NCBI GenBank assembly: GCA_016712535.1
Contig: JADJQW010000003.1
Coordinates: 451,001 to 515,000 of the forward strand
Length of the DNA stretch: 64,000 nt
From: Flavobacteriales bacterium
Lineage (GTDB): Bacteria > Bacteroidota > Bacteroidia > Flavobacteriales_F > PHOS-HE28
Direction of reading: 5' to 3'
Every line of letters starts with the position of its first letter. Position 1 is the stretch's first letter. The notes under the pieces are model-generated. The model made no database searches and was not told where the DNA came from. It saw nothing but the letters and a program-made list of their open reading frames with translations. This document shows, piece by piece, positions 51,293 to 59,422 of this stretch. A program made the translations under genes and the position numbers.

Positions 51293-52195
51293 TCAGCCTT
51301 CAGCCGTGGATGCGGCTTCATCGAACGGGTCAGGCGCCGGCTTCGGACCCTTGCCAGCCCATTGCTCAAAGGGCACCGTGTAACAGAGCAATTGCGCGGG
51401 CATCAGCAGGCCGCCGAGCAGCACGATCAGCCCGCCTTGCATCACCAGCGGAATCAATGAGGCCTCGAAGGGGATGCTGAAGGCCGGGAACACGAGCAGC
51501 TTCAAGGTGGAGAGCAGCGATAGCTGCACGGCATTCAGGATGCAGGTCAACAATGCCATCGCCATCAGCACGGTGAACGCTTCCCTCCATTGCGAGCGAA
51601 TGAACCGCTTGCCCGCTTCGGCATATAAGAGCGCTACCACCATGGCATCAGGTGCCCAAGCGAAGAACTCCGCGATCAGGTCATTCAGCCACTTCATGAA
51701 GCGGTATTTGCGCGGGCCCATGTCTTCTCCAAGGCCCTCCCAGAAAGGGTCGCGCAGGCCAGAGATATCGAAGACCGGATTATACAGGGCCACCTTGATG
51801 AGCACCAGCGCAATGCAGCACACGCCGAAGACGCTCCAGTTCCGATGGCGGATGCCAGCCCAGAGCTGCGTGAAAGAGAGTTCGCCGAAGCCCCCTTCGC
51901 CTTCGCGCCAGAGCCGCACCGCTGCGAGACCGAGGGCCAGCACCATGAAGCTCCACACGGTGCCTTGCTGTTCACTGAACATCCCGAAGAACATGGAGAA
52001 CTGGAAGTCCGAGGCATAGGCCTCGGGGATGAGCTGCAGTTCCCAAGCGAGCCAGCTCACCGTGCCGCCGGCCACGAAGCCGAAAGCCAGAGAGGCCATC
52101 ATCAGGAATAGGCCCAATTCAAGCAGGCGGCGCGGGAAGGCGCGGTACAGATCGAACATGCGCAACAGCGTATTGCCGATCAGCGTGGCGAACAT
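51293..52195 (-). CDS. Uncharacterised multi-pass membrane protein
   Basis: The 300-residue protein has about seven hydrophobic stretches (around 25-50, 65-90, 120-140, 180-195, 210-235, 245-265 and beyond), with a proline-rich C-terminal tail. I do not recognise its family. It lies on the same strand as the L,D-transpeptidase genes, 178 bp upstream of them. Its start is preceded by a TACCTTGC box 4 nt away (52200-52207), suggesting a leaderless transcript. Confidence 0.6.
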   Translation of the reverse strand: MFATLIGNTLLRMFDLYRAFPRRLLELGLFLMMASLAFGFVAGGTVSWLAWELQLIPEAYASDFQFSMFFGMFSEQQGTVWSFMVLALGLAAVRLWREGEGGFGELSFTQLWAGIRHRNWSVFGVCCIALVLIKVALYNPVFDISGLRDPFWEGLGEDMGPRKYRFMKWLNDLIAEFFAWAPDAMVVALLYAEAGKRFIRSQWREAFTVLMAMALLTCILNAVQLSLLSTLKLLVFPAFSIPFEASLIPLVMQGGLIVLLGGLLMPAQLLCYTVPFEQWAGKGPKPAPDPFDEAASTAEG

Positions 52196-52199
52196 GCCA

Positions 52200-52207
52200 G
52201 CAAGGTA
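52200..52207 (-). promoter_or_regulatory. -7 box abutting the membrane-protein start at 52195
   Basis: TACCTTGC on the minus strand, 4 nt before the ATG. Confidence 0.45.
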
Positions 52208-52318
52208 ATCGCACCATAGCAGATGATCCCGGTGATCGGACGCTGCCTCGGCCCTCCAGGATCAACGACGGGATGACGTGGTCGGCCTTGCGGACCTGCG
52301 CTGCATCTGCGATCCCAA

Positions 52319-53146
52319 TCACAAGCGCAACGAGAGCCCCAGCACCGGCACGCCTAGGAAGAAGAAGTCCGCGAGCTCGCGGTTCACGGCGAAGGCGGCA
52401 TCGAGGGCCATGGAACGGTGCGTGAAGCGAACGCCATAGCCGTGCACACGGTAGCCGTCGGGGCCGAATGGCAATTGCCAATGCTCGGTGATCAGGCAGA
52501 ACTGGCCGGTGAGGTGCACGATCCCGGCCAGGCCGAATAGCGGACGGTCCTTCATGCCGAGGTCGTCCATGGCCCCGCCGATGGAGATGGTCGCGTGGGC
52601 TCGGTCGTTGCCGAGGGTGAGCTGCGCACCTCCGAGGCCCAAGCTCACGGGAAAGGTGCTGCGCTCGCGCGCCGATGGGCTCACGCTGGTGCGCGCGGCC
52701 AGTACGAAGCCGCCCAAATGCGCACCGCCACCGAGCTTCCCGCTGAAGGTGGCCCGCGCGAATAACAGGGGTTCACGCTCGCGAGAGGCCAAACTGCTCA
52801 CGAGCGAGGCCACTTGCACCCCGCCACCGAGGGCCAGGCCTTGCACCGGTGAGAAGCTCGCGCTGTGGAGCAGCACGTCATGCACTTGGTAGCAGCCGCG
52901 TCCGCTTTCCATGGCGATGGCCGAGGTGCCGAACAGGTAGTGCGTGTCGTGCGTGGTGTTCGAGCGCGAGCGGTGCAGCATGCGGCTGCCGCGCTTCAGT
53001 GGCACTGGGTTGACCGCCGGTGAACCAGGCGAATCGGTGCCATCAGCCCCGTGAGCCACGCTTGCCAACGCCAATAGTCCCGGAAGTGCCGCTAAGCGAA
53101 GGAGCCACAAGAGCCTGTCCACGATCCCGCTAAGTGAATGCTGCAT
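52319..53146 (-). CDS. Probable outer-membrane beta-barrel protein, uncharacterised
   Basis: The 275-residue protein has a signal peptide (LLRLAALPGLLALASVAHGA). Its short alternating strands of hydrophobic and polar residues, such as GLALGGGVQVASLVSSL and VSLGLGGAQLTLGNDRA, end in VPVLGLSLRL, typical of a small outer-membrane barrel. The segment THYLFGTSAIAMESGRGCYQ resembles Bacteroidota barrel proteins of unknown function. It lies 38 bp after the ABC exporter gene on the same strand. Confidence 0.6.
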   Translation of the reverse strand: MQHSLSGIVDRLLWLLRLAALPGLLALASVAHGADGTDSPGSPAVNPVPLKRGSRMLHRSRSNTTHDTHYLFGTSAIAMESGRGCYQVHDVLLHSASFSPVQGLALGGGVQVASLVSSLASREREPLLFARATFSGKLGGGAHLGGFVLAARTSVSPSARERSTFPVSLGLGGAQLTLGNDRAHATISIGGAMDDLGMKDRPLFGLAGIVHLTGQFCLITEHWQLPFGPDGYRVHGYGVRFTHRSMALDAAFAVNRELADFFFLGVPVLGLSLRL

Positions 53147-53183
53147 TCGAACGGATAGACGTCCATGATGCGATCGGGTTTCC

Positions 53184-55061
53184 TCACCCCTCTGCCTCCT
53201 CCAGCAATTGCTCCTCGTGCAATTGATTGTATACGCCGCCCTTGGCGATGAGCTCGGCGTGCGTGCCTTCCTCCACCACGCGCCCGTGATCGAGCACCAG
53301 GATATTGTCGGCGTCGCGCACGGCGCTGATGCGGTGGCTGATGATCACCGTGGTGCGGCCCTTCATCACGCTGCGCAGCTCGCGCAGGATGGCCTCTTCC
53401 GTGGCGGTGTCCACGGCGCTCAATGCGTCGTCGAAGAGCAGGATGCGCGGTCGGGCGGCAATGGCCCGGGCGATGCTCACGCGCTGTTTCTGTCCGCCGC
53501 TGAGGGTGATGCCGCGCTCGCCCAGCAGCGTGTCATAGCCTTTGGGGAAGCCGATGATGTCGTTGTGCACCTGCGCGGTGCGTGCCGCCTGCACCACCCG
53601 TTCCTCCACATCGGCCGATGGTTCCAGGCGAAAGGCGATGTTGCTGCGGATGCTGTCGCTGAAAAGGAAGACGTCCTGCGGGACGAAGCCGAGCTGGTGC
53701 CGCAGGCGTGCGAGCTTGATCCGCCGAACATCGATGCCATCGATGAGCACCTGTCCGCTGGTGGGGTCATAAGCGCGGGCGACCAGGTCGGCGAGCGTGC
53801 TCTTGCCGCTGCCGGTGTGGCCCACCACGGCTAGGGTTCCTCCGGCGGGCAAGTGGAAGCTCACGTCGCGCAGCGCGGCAATTCCCGTATCGGGGTAGGT
53901 GAAGCTGACCTTCTTGAAGGTGATGGCGCCGTGGACATCCTGGAGCTCATCGGCCGCATCGGCGATGACCGGTTCGGTGGAGAGGAACTCATCGATGCGC
54001 ACCATGCTGGCGCTGGCCTGCTGAATGAGCGAGGTGACCCACCCGAGGCTGGCGAAGGGCCACGTGAGCATGTTCACGTAGATGATGAATTCGGCGATGT
54101 TGCCCACGGTCACGCTGGGGTCGCCGTTGATCAGCTTCAGGCCGCCCACGAGGATGGTGAGCACGGTGCTCACGCCGATCAGCAGCATGATGGCGGGCAT
54201 GAATACCGCATCGACCTTGGCCTGCTCCAGGCTACGAGCGCGGTACTCGCTGGCGGCCTCGCGGAAACGGTCCACTGCCATCGGCTCCTTGGCATAGGCC
54301 TTCAGCACGCGGATCCCGCTGAAGGTCTCCTGGGCCAGGGTGCTCAAGCGGCTCTGCTGCTCCTGCACGCGCGCGCTCTTGCGGTTGATCACATCGCTCA
54401 CATAGTAGATGGCGATGCTCATCAGCGGGAGCGGCGCCAGCGTCCACAGGGTGAGCTCGGTGTTCACATGCAGCATGAAGCCGATGCACATCACGAAGAG
54501 CACCACCAGGTTGATGGTGTACATCACCGCCGGTCCGAGGTACATGCGCACCTTGCCCACGTCCTCGCTGATGCGGTTCATGAGGTCACCGGTGCTGTTG
54601 CGCTTGTAGAAGGCGCGGTCCAGGCGCTGATAGTGGTCGAAGACGTCGTTCTTCAGGTCGAACTCGATCAAGCGGCTCACCACGATGATCGTTTGCCGCA
54701 TGAGGAAGAGGAAGAAGCCCTTGAGCAGCGCCAGCGCGAGGTAGAGCAGCGCGAGCAAGCCGGCTAGCCAGACGATGGTGCGCGCCAGCTCGCCGCCATC
54801 GCCAAGCCGCTGCACGCGCTCATTCAGTCCGATGCCCGTCCAGCTGACCCACCGCTCCAAGGTGTCGGGCACGGCCAGCGTGCGCTCGTTGGCGGGCAGT
54901 TGCAGCTGCGCGAAGCCCGCCGTGATCAGGTCGATGGCCTCGCGAACCACTTGCGGGGCGTACACCGCGAAGAGGTTGCTGAGCACGATGAACACCGTGC
55001 CCAGCAGCAATTGCCAAGGGTACTTGGCGAAGTACGGGTTAAGCTTCAGGAGCGGTCGCAT
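53184..55061 (-). CDS. MsbA-like ABC exporter (fused permease-ATPase)
   Basis: The 625-residue half-transporter has six membrane helices (about 20-330). The ATPase domain (about 375-620) has Walker A VGHTGSGKSTLADLV, the ABC signature TLSGGQKQRVSIARAIA, Walker B ILLFDDALSAVDTATE and switch His VIISHRISAVRDAD. It exports lipids, lipopeptides or drugs as a homo- or heterodimer. A -7 box TACCTTTG (55126-55133) lies 64 nt upstream. It diverges from nusB. Confidence 0.93.
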   Translation of the reverse strand: MRPLLKLNPYFAKYPWQLLLGTVFIVLSNLFAVYAPQVVREAIDLITAGFAQLQLPANERTLAVPDTLERWVSWTGIGLNERVQRLGDGGELARTIVWLAGLLALLYLALALLKGFFLFLMRQTIIVVSRLIEFDLKNDVFDHYQRLDRAFYKRNSTGDLMNRISEDVGKVRMYLGPAVMYTINLVVLFVMCIGFMLHVNTELTLWTLAPLPLMSIAIYYVSDVINRKSARVQEQQSRLSTLAQETFSGIRVLKAYAKEPMAVDRFREAASEYRARSLEQAKVDAVFMPAIMLLIGVSTVLTILVGGLKLINGDPSVTVGNIAEFIIYVNMLTWPFASLGWVTSLIQQASASMVRIDEFLSTEPVIADAADELQDVHGAITFKKVSFTYPDTGIAALRDVSFHLPAGGTLAVVGHTGSGKSTLADLVARAYDPTSGQVLIDGIDVRRIKLARLRHQLGFVPQDVFLFSDSIRSNIAFRLEPSADVEERVVQAARTAQVHNDIIGFPKGYDTLLGERGITLSGGQKQRVSIARAIAARPRILLFDDALSAVDTATEEAILRELRSVMKGRTTVIISHRISAVRDADNILVLDHGRVVEEGTHAELIAKGGVYNQLHEEQLLEEAEG

Positions 55062-55125
55062 CGGAGCGGAAGGGAACTTCTACTTTTGGCCGCCTTTCCA
55101 GCGATGCCCTCTTTGGATCGGGCGC

Positions 55126-55133
55126 CAAAGGTA
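55126..55133 (-). promoter_or_regulatory. -7 promoter box of the ABC exporter gene
   Basis: TACCTTTG on the minus strand, full consensus, 64 nt before the ATG. Confidence 0.5.
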
Positions 55134-55265
55134 GGCGGGGCCGAAGGGCGGTTCGGAGCGCATTGACCGGTTGGAGCAAGCTGGCGCAAGGGCACGGATC
55201 GCAGGAAGCCGAAGTAGACGAGAAGCGATTGACATAACAGACACCGAGCCTCGCTTCCCATCCCC

Positions 55266-56216
55266 ATGCTGAACCGCCGCTATCTCCGCATCAAGGTCTA
55301 TCAAGCACTGTATGCCTACGGTCAGGGCGAGCATGCCAGCACGGCCGCCGTGGAGAAGGAGCTGCATCAGGGCATCGACCGCACGCACGACCTTTACCTG
55401 GCGCTGCTGCTCGCCTTCGGCGAATTGCGCCATGTGGCCGAGCTGCGCATGGAGGACCGCAAGAAGAAGCACCTGCCCACCGCTGCGGACCTCGACCCCA
55501 GCCGCCGCTTCGTGGAGCATGTGATCGTGCGCGGCATCGCCCAGAGCGAGCGCCTTCGCCTCGAATGCGAGAAGCGCCGGGTGAGCTGGGTGGGTCACAT
55601 GGAGCTCTTCACCGCCCTGTTCAAGGCCATGGAGGAGAGCGATGCCTACAAGGCCTACATGGCCGAAACAGCACCTTACTTCACGAAGGACCGCGCCTTT
55701 GCTGTGGAGCTCTTGAGCGAGCAGATCGCCAACAACGAGTCCATCCAGGATGTGTTCGAGGGCCGCAGCATCTATTGGCTCGAGGACCTCGATCTGGCGG
55801 CTAGCCTCGTGAAGCGCGTGCTGGAGCAATGGCGCGTGGCCGATGGGGGGGATCAATGCCTCAATGGCCTCACGCACGATCCCGTGGAGGAGCGCGCCTT
55901 CGTGAACGACCTCTTCCGCCAATCCATCGTGCTCGATTCCGAGCACGAAGCGCTCATCGCCGCAAAGGCCAGCAACTGGGACACGGACCGCATCGCTTAC
56001 ACCGACATGATCCTGATGAAGATGGCCCTCACCGAGGCACGCATCTTCGACCAGATCCCCGTGAAGGTCACCTTGAACGAGTACATCGAGATCGCCAAGG
56101 CCTACAGCACGCCGAAGAGCAAGCTCTTCATCAACGGCGTGCTCGACAAGCTCTTCGCCGAGATGAAGGCCGATGGCCGCATCCGCAAAGTGGGCCGTGG
56201 ACTGCTCGAGAGCTGA
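55266..56216 (+). CDS. nusB: Transcription antitermination factor NusB (long form)
   Basis: The 316-residue product has an N-terminal extension (about 1-170) typical of Bacteroidota NusB. The C-terminal NusB domain (about 190-305) has RIAYTDMILMKMALTEARIF, followed by VKVTLNEYIEIAKAYSTPKS and FINGVLDKLF. NusB with NusE/S10 binds boxA RNA to promote processive rRNA transcription. It heads the nusB-DUF1573-yajC-coaE group. A TACTTTTG box at 55081-55088 is the nearest possible promoter and would leave a long leader. Confidence 0.92.
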   Translation: MLNRRYLRIKVYQALYAYGQGEHASTAAVEKELHQGIDRTHDLYLALLLAFGELRHVAELRMEDRKKKHLPTAADLDPSRRFVEHVIVRGIAQSERLRLECEKRRVSWVGHMELFTALFKAMEESDAYKAYMAETAPYFTKDRAFAVELLSEQIANNESIQDVFEGRSIYWLEDLDLAASLVKRVLEQWRVADGGDQCLNGLTHDPVEERAFVNDLFRQSIVLDSEHEALIAAKASNWDTDRIAYTDMILMKMALTEARIFDQIPVKVTLNEYIEIAKAYSTPKSKLFINGVLDKLFAEMKADGRIRKVGRGLLES

Positions 56217-56222
56217 GAACCC

Positions 56223-56699
56223 ATGCGCCGCTCCATTCTCCTTGTCGCCATTGTGCCCGCGCTGAACGGCTGCTTCCTCACGGACAGCGGGGAGCGCGGT
56301 GAGGTGAGCACGCGCGACATCAACTTCCCCGCATCAGGCTACGAGCAGCTCGATGAAGAGGACTACCCGCGCATCAGTTTCGAGCGCGCATCGCATGATA
56401 TGGGCAAGGTGGTGCAAGGCAAGCGCGTGGAGATGCGGTTCTCCTTCACCAATAGCGGCGGCAGCCCGCTGGTGATCTCCGCCGTGAACGGCTCCTGCGG
56501 CTGCACCGTCGGTAAGGACTGGCCCAAGGAGCCCATCGCTCCCGGCGAAGGCGGGGAGATCACCGTGGCCTTCGACAGCGAGGGCCGCAGCGGCGTGCAG
56601 CACAAGAGCGTGACCGTGGTGAGCAATGCCCTGCCCGCGAGCACCGTGCTCACCATCACCGGTGAAGTGCTCGGACCTGAGACCAACCCGAAACCCTAA
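56223..56699 (+). CDS. DUF1573 lipoprotein
   Basis: The 158-residue protein has a lipoprotein signal (MRRSILLVAIVPALNGC, Cys17) and a DUF1573 Ig-like domain (about 50-155). That domain has FERASHDMGKVVQGKRVEMRF, NGSCGCTVGKDWPKEP and TILTITGEV-type terminal strands. The family is common in Bacteroidota and of unknown function. It sits 6 bp after nusB and 11 bp before yajC, an order conserved in the phylum. Confidence 0.87.
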   Translation: MRRSILLVAIVPALNGCFLTDSGERGEVSTRDINFPASGYEQLDEEDYPRISFERASHDMGKVVQGKRVEMRFSFTNSGGSPLVISAVNGSCGCTVGKDWPKEPIAPGEGGEITVAFDSEGRSGVQHKSVTVVSNALPASTVLTITGEVLGPETNPKP

Positions 56700-56710
56700 G
56701 CAACGAAACG

Positions 56711-57046
56711 ATGCTCCTTCACTCAATCCTCCTTCAAGCCGCACCTGCGGAACCCAGTGCCAGCGGCGGTCCTCAGTTCTGGATCATGATGGGCCTCATC
56801 ATGGTGGTCTTCTGGTTCTTCATGATCCGCCCCCAGCAGAAGAAGGCCAAGGACGCCAAGAAATTCCGCGAGGCGCTGCAGAAAGGGGCCAAGGTGGTCA
56901 CCATCGGCGGCATCCACGGCAAGGTGCTGGAGGTGGCGGATACCACGATCCTCGTTGAAGTGGACAACAACGTGAAGCTCCGCTTCGAGAAGAGCGCCAT
57001 CGCCATGGACAGCACCATGCAATTGAATGAAGCTGTGAAGAATTAA
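56711..57046 (+). CDS. yajC: Preprotein translocase subunit YajC
   Basis: The 111-residue protein has one N-terminal membrane helix (FWIMMGLIMVVFWFFMIRPQ). The RPQQKKAKDAKKFREALQKG segment and the GGIHGKVLEVADTTILVEVD domain follow, all diagnostic of YajC. YajC associates with SecDF in the Sec translocon. The GGTTGA repeat array starts directly after its stop codon. Confidence 0.95.
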   Translation: MLLHSILLQAAPAEPSASGGPQFWIMMGLIMVVFWFFMIRPQQKKAKDAKKFREALQKGAKVVTIGGIHGKVLEVADTTILVEVDNNVKLRFEKSAIAMDSTMQLNEAVKN

Positions 57047-57047
57047 A

Positions 57048-57172
57048 GGTTGAATGCGGGTTGAGGGTTGAATGAAGGTTGCCGCAGGTTGAGGATTGGG
57101 TACAGGATCAACCAATGGCTGAAGCAACCCCCAACCTCCCGGTCAACCTTCAACCCCCAGCCTGCTACTGAC
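57048..57172. repeat. GGTTGA/TCAACC intergenic array between yajC and coaE
   Basis: A GGTTGA-rich half (AAGGTTGAATGCGGGTTGAG, GGTTGAATGAAGGTTGCCGC, AGGTTGAGG) is followed by a complementary half (CAACCCCCAACCTCCCGGTC, AACCTTCAACCCCCAGCC). The halves can fold back over about 45-50 nt per arm. The copy fills the gap where other Bacteroidota carry a YbbR-like gene. Confidence 0.8.
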
Positions 57173-57174
57173 CC

Positions 57175-57759
57175 ATGCTACGCGTAGGCCTCACCGGCGG
57201 GATCGGCAGCGGAAAGAGCACCGTGGCCAAGGTCTTCGCGGTCCTCGGGATACCCGTGTACCACGCTGATGAGCGAGCGCGTGCGCTGATGGAGACCGAT
57301 GCGGCCTTGAGATCGGCGCTGACCGCTCGTTTCGGGCAGGGCATATACCGTGATGGCCGATTGGATCGAGCGGCGTTGGCGGACATCATCTTCAACAACG
57401 AGCAGGCGCGCCAAGCGGTGAACGCTATCGTGCATCCGGCCGTCCGTGCCGATTTCGATCGATGGGTCGGTGAGCAGGAGGCCCCCTATGTGATCATGGA
57501 AGCAGCGCTGCTGGCCGAGAACGAGGGCTGGAAGCGCTTCGATCAGGTGATCACTGTAAGCTGCCCGGCGCCGGAGCGGATACGCCGGGTGATGGCGCGC
57601 GACGGCGTCACTGAGGAACAAGTACGCGCGCGCATGCGCCATCAGGCCACCGAAGAAGACCGTGCTGCGATCGCGCAGCATGCGATCCGCAACGCAGGCG
57701 ACGAACTGGTGATCCCGCAGGTGCTTCCAATCGATGCCGCCTTGCGCGGGATTCAATGA
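57175..57759 (+). CDS. coaE: Dephospho-CoA kinase
   Basis: The 194-residue protein has the P-loop GLTGGIGSGKSTVAKVF, YHADERARALM near the CoA site, NAIVHPAVRADFDRWV and VSCPAPERIRRVMARD (lid). It phosphorylates dephospho-CoA to make CoA. It follows the repeat array and overlaps the next small gene as ATGA. Confidence 0.94.
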   Translation: MLRVGLTGGIGSGKSTVAKVFAVLGIPVYHADERARALMETDAALRSALTARFGQGIYRDGRLDRAALADIIFNNEQARQAVNAIVHPAVRADFDRWVGEQEAPYVIMEAALLAENEGWKRFDQVITVSCPAPERIRRVMARDGVTEEQVRARMRHQATEEDRAAIAQHAIRNAGDELVIPQVLPIDAALRGIQ

Positions 57760-58046
57760 TGAAACAGGATGAACGGCGGCTTCCGCTCTCGACGGTGACC
57801 CTGGTCTTCGGCGCCTTGAGCGTTCCGCTGGCGTTCGCCGGGCATCTTTGTTCACTTGCGCTGGTGCTCGGTCTCTATGCCATCGCATTCGGCTGGTGGG
57901 GGCAGCGCAGGGCCAGGAAGCACTTGCTGCGCTACACGGCCGCGAGCGTGAAGCGATCACGCCTTGGAATGCGACTCGCCTTCTTCGGCAGCGGCGCCGC
58001 GATCGTGATGTGGGTCCTGTGGGCGAGCAATGCCCTGCTTGGTTAG
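57756..58046 (+). CDS. Small two-helix membrane protein (DUF4190-like)
   Basis: The 96-residue protein has two membrane helices (FGALSVPLAFAGHLCSLALV and FFGSGAAIVMWVLWASNAL) separated by a basic loop (GWWGQRRARKHLL). The layout is like the DUF4190 type of small membrane proteins; the function is unknown. Its ATG overlaps the coaE stop codon and its stop codon overlaps the convergent exonuclease gene. Confidence 0.65.
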   Translation: MMKQDERRLPLSTVTLVFGALSVPLAFAGHLCSLALVLGLYAIAFGWWGQRRARKHLLRYTAASVKRSRLGMRLAFFGSGAAIVMWVLWASNALLG

Positions 58047-58663
58047 GCGCGCTTGGCCAACCGCTCTGGCAACAAGCCGCCCAGCACCGCCTCGGAACCG
58101 AATTCCTGGATCATGCGCTTGAGCAGTTCCGCTGTGGCCTCTGCATCGGCCAAGGCACGATGGGCTTTCGGGAAGTGTATGCCCAAATGCCGGCAGAGGC
58201 TCGTGAGGTTGTAGTGCTCGAGGGCGGGCATCAGCCTACGGCCCACGCGTTCGGTGCAGACCGTGGCCCGCTCGTAGGGGAGGCCCACCCGAGCGAACTC
58301 ATGGCGCAGCGCGGTCATGTCGAAACGGACGTTATGGGCCACCACGATGCGGTCCTGCGTGAGCGTGGCCAAGGTGCTGGCGATCTCATGGAAACAGGGT
58401 GCATGGCGCAATAGGTCATCGTCGATGCCTGTGAGCTTGCGGGTGAACCACGGAACGCGCTCGCGGGGTTGCACCAGGCTGTCCCAGCGAAGCCGCTCAC
58501 GGCTGCCATCCAGCGCGATCACCGCCACCTCCATCACCCGCCCGCGCGTGGGGTCCCCTTCGGTGACCTCCACGTCGATCACCGCGTATTGCTGCCGTTG
58601 CATGGCGGCCTCATACGCCGGAGCGATTGGTGGGGTTGCCGGTAGGACAAGAGCGGTGGCCAT
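58043..58663 (-). CDS. DEDDh 3'-5' exonuclease (DnaQ/epsilon-like)
   Basis: The 206-residue product has the exonuclease core: YAVIDVEVTEGDPTRGRVME (Exo I, DxE), RIVVAHNVRFDMTALRHEF (Exo II) and KAHRALADAEATAELLKRM (Exo III, HxxxxD). These are the acidic ligands for two metals. It resembles stand-alone epsilon-like exonucleases with roles in DNA or RNA turnover. The start at 58663 is set by a CATCTTTG box 13 nt upstream; an ATG at 58603 gives a 186-residue form. Confidence 0.85.
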   Translation of the reverse strand: MATALVLPATPPIAPAYEAAMQRQQYAVIDVEVTEGDPTRGRVMEVAVIALDGSRERLRWDSLVQPRERVPWFTRKLTGIDDDLLRHAPCFHEIASTLATLTQDRIVVAHNVRFDMTALRHEFARVGLPYERATVCTERVGRRLMPALEHYNLTSLCRHLGIHFPKAHRALADAEATAELLKRMIQEFGSEAVLGGLLPERLAKRA

Positions 58664-58783
58664 GGCGAAGGGAGGACAAAGATGATCGTCTGCGCGGACC
58701 TCGGGCAGGCAATGCTCTTGCAGCGTATTCTGAATGAAGCGACGCTTGGCAGGAAGCGAATAGACTGCGCCCCCCAAATACCC

Positions 58784-59422
58784 ATGCTTCGCTCCCAATC
58801 GCCGTCCGCGGTCCTCATGCCCGTTGCTCCGGGCCTCGCCCAATTCGGTGCCTCACCCATGCGTGCCATTCTCAGGAAAGGTGATTTCTCCGCACGTGCA
58901 GATGAATCGGCCGTGATGCTCGTGTACAGCTATGAGAACATGGTGGTAGGCAAGTTCACGGAGGAGAAGTACGTGGAGAAGAAGCGGAGGGAGCACAACG
59001 ATAAAGAGGCTGGCAAAGGCGATTCATGGACTGAGATGTGGGTAGCGGCTCGCTCCAGCGTGTACGAGCCTCGATTCGAGGAAATGCTCAACGAGCGCCT
59101 GTCGAAAGGAAAGGTGGCGCTCATGGCTGGAAAGGATAAGAGCGACGCCCGTTACACGATCAAAGTGCGCACCACGGATACCGAGCCGGGCTTAAACGTG
59201 GGCATATCTCCGATGCCTGGCTACCCTGGAAGGAATGGGGGCGCGCGGATTAACCGTGCCCGCCTCGCTCACCGCTGCCTGAAGATCCGCAGTAACGGGA
59301 AGGCGATGGCGACGCCGATGGCCCCCATGCATGCGGCCAACACGACGGCGCCGACGGCGTATTGCACGACATGCTCGTGGATCCCGGCCAAGGAAAGGTC
59401 ATCGAGGCTGGCTGGGAGGTAG
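58784..59422 (+). CDS. Hypothetical protein, possibly truncated or frameshifted
   Basis: From ATG 58784 the frame encodes a segment with NMVVGKFTEEKYVEKKRREH and NDKEAGKGDSWTEMWVAARS, followed by FEEMLNERLSKGKVALMAGK and YTIKVRTTDTEPGLNVGIS. Its pattern recalls a family of Bacteroidota envelope proteins of unknown function. After GISPMPGYPG (about residue 147) the sequence turns into antisense of the glycosyltransferase gene, so the real C-terminus is lost, out of frame, or ends earlier. A TAGACTGC box lies 15 nt upstream. Confidence 0.45.
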   Translation: MLRSQSPSAVLMPVAPGLAQFGASPMRAILRKGDFSARADESAVMLVYSYENMVVGKFTEEKYVEKKRREHNDKEAGKGDSWTEMWVAARSSVYEPRFEEMLNERLSKGKVALMAGKDKSDARYTIKVRTTDTEPGLNVGISPMPGYPGRNGGARINRARLAHRCLKIRSNGKAMATPMAPMHAANTTAPTAYCTTCSWIPAKERSSRLAGR

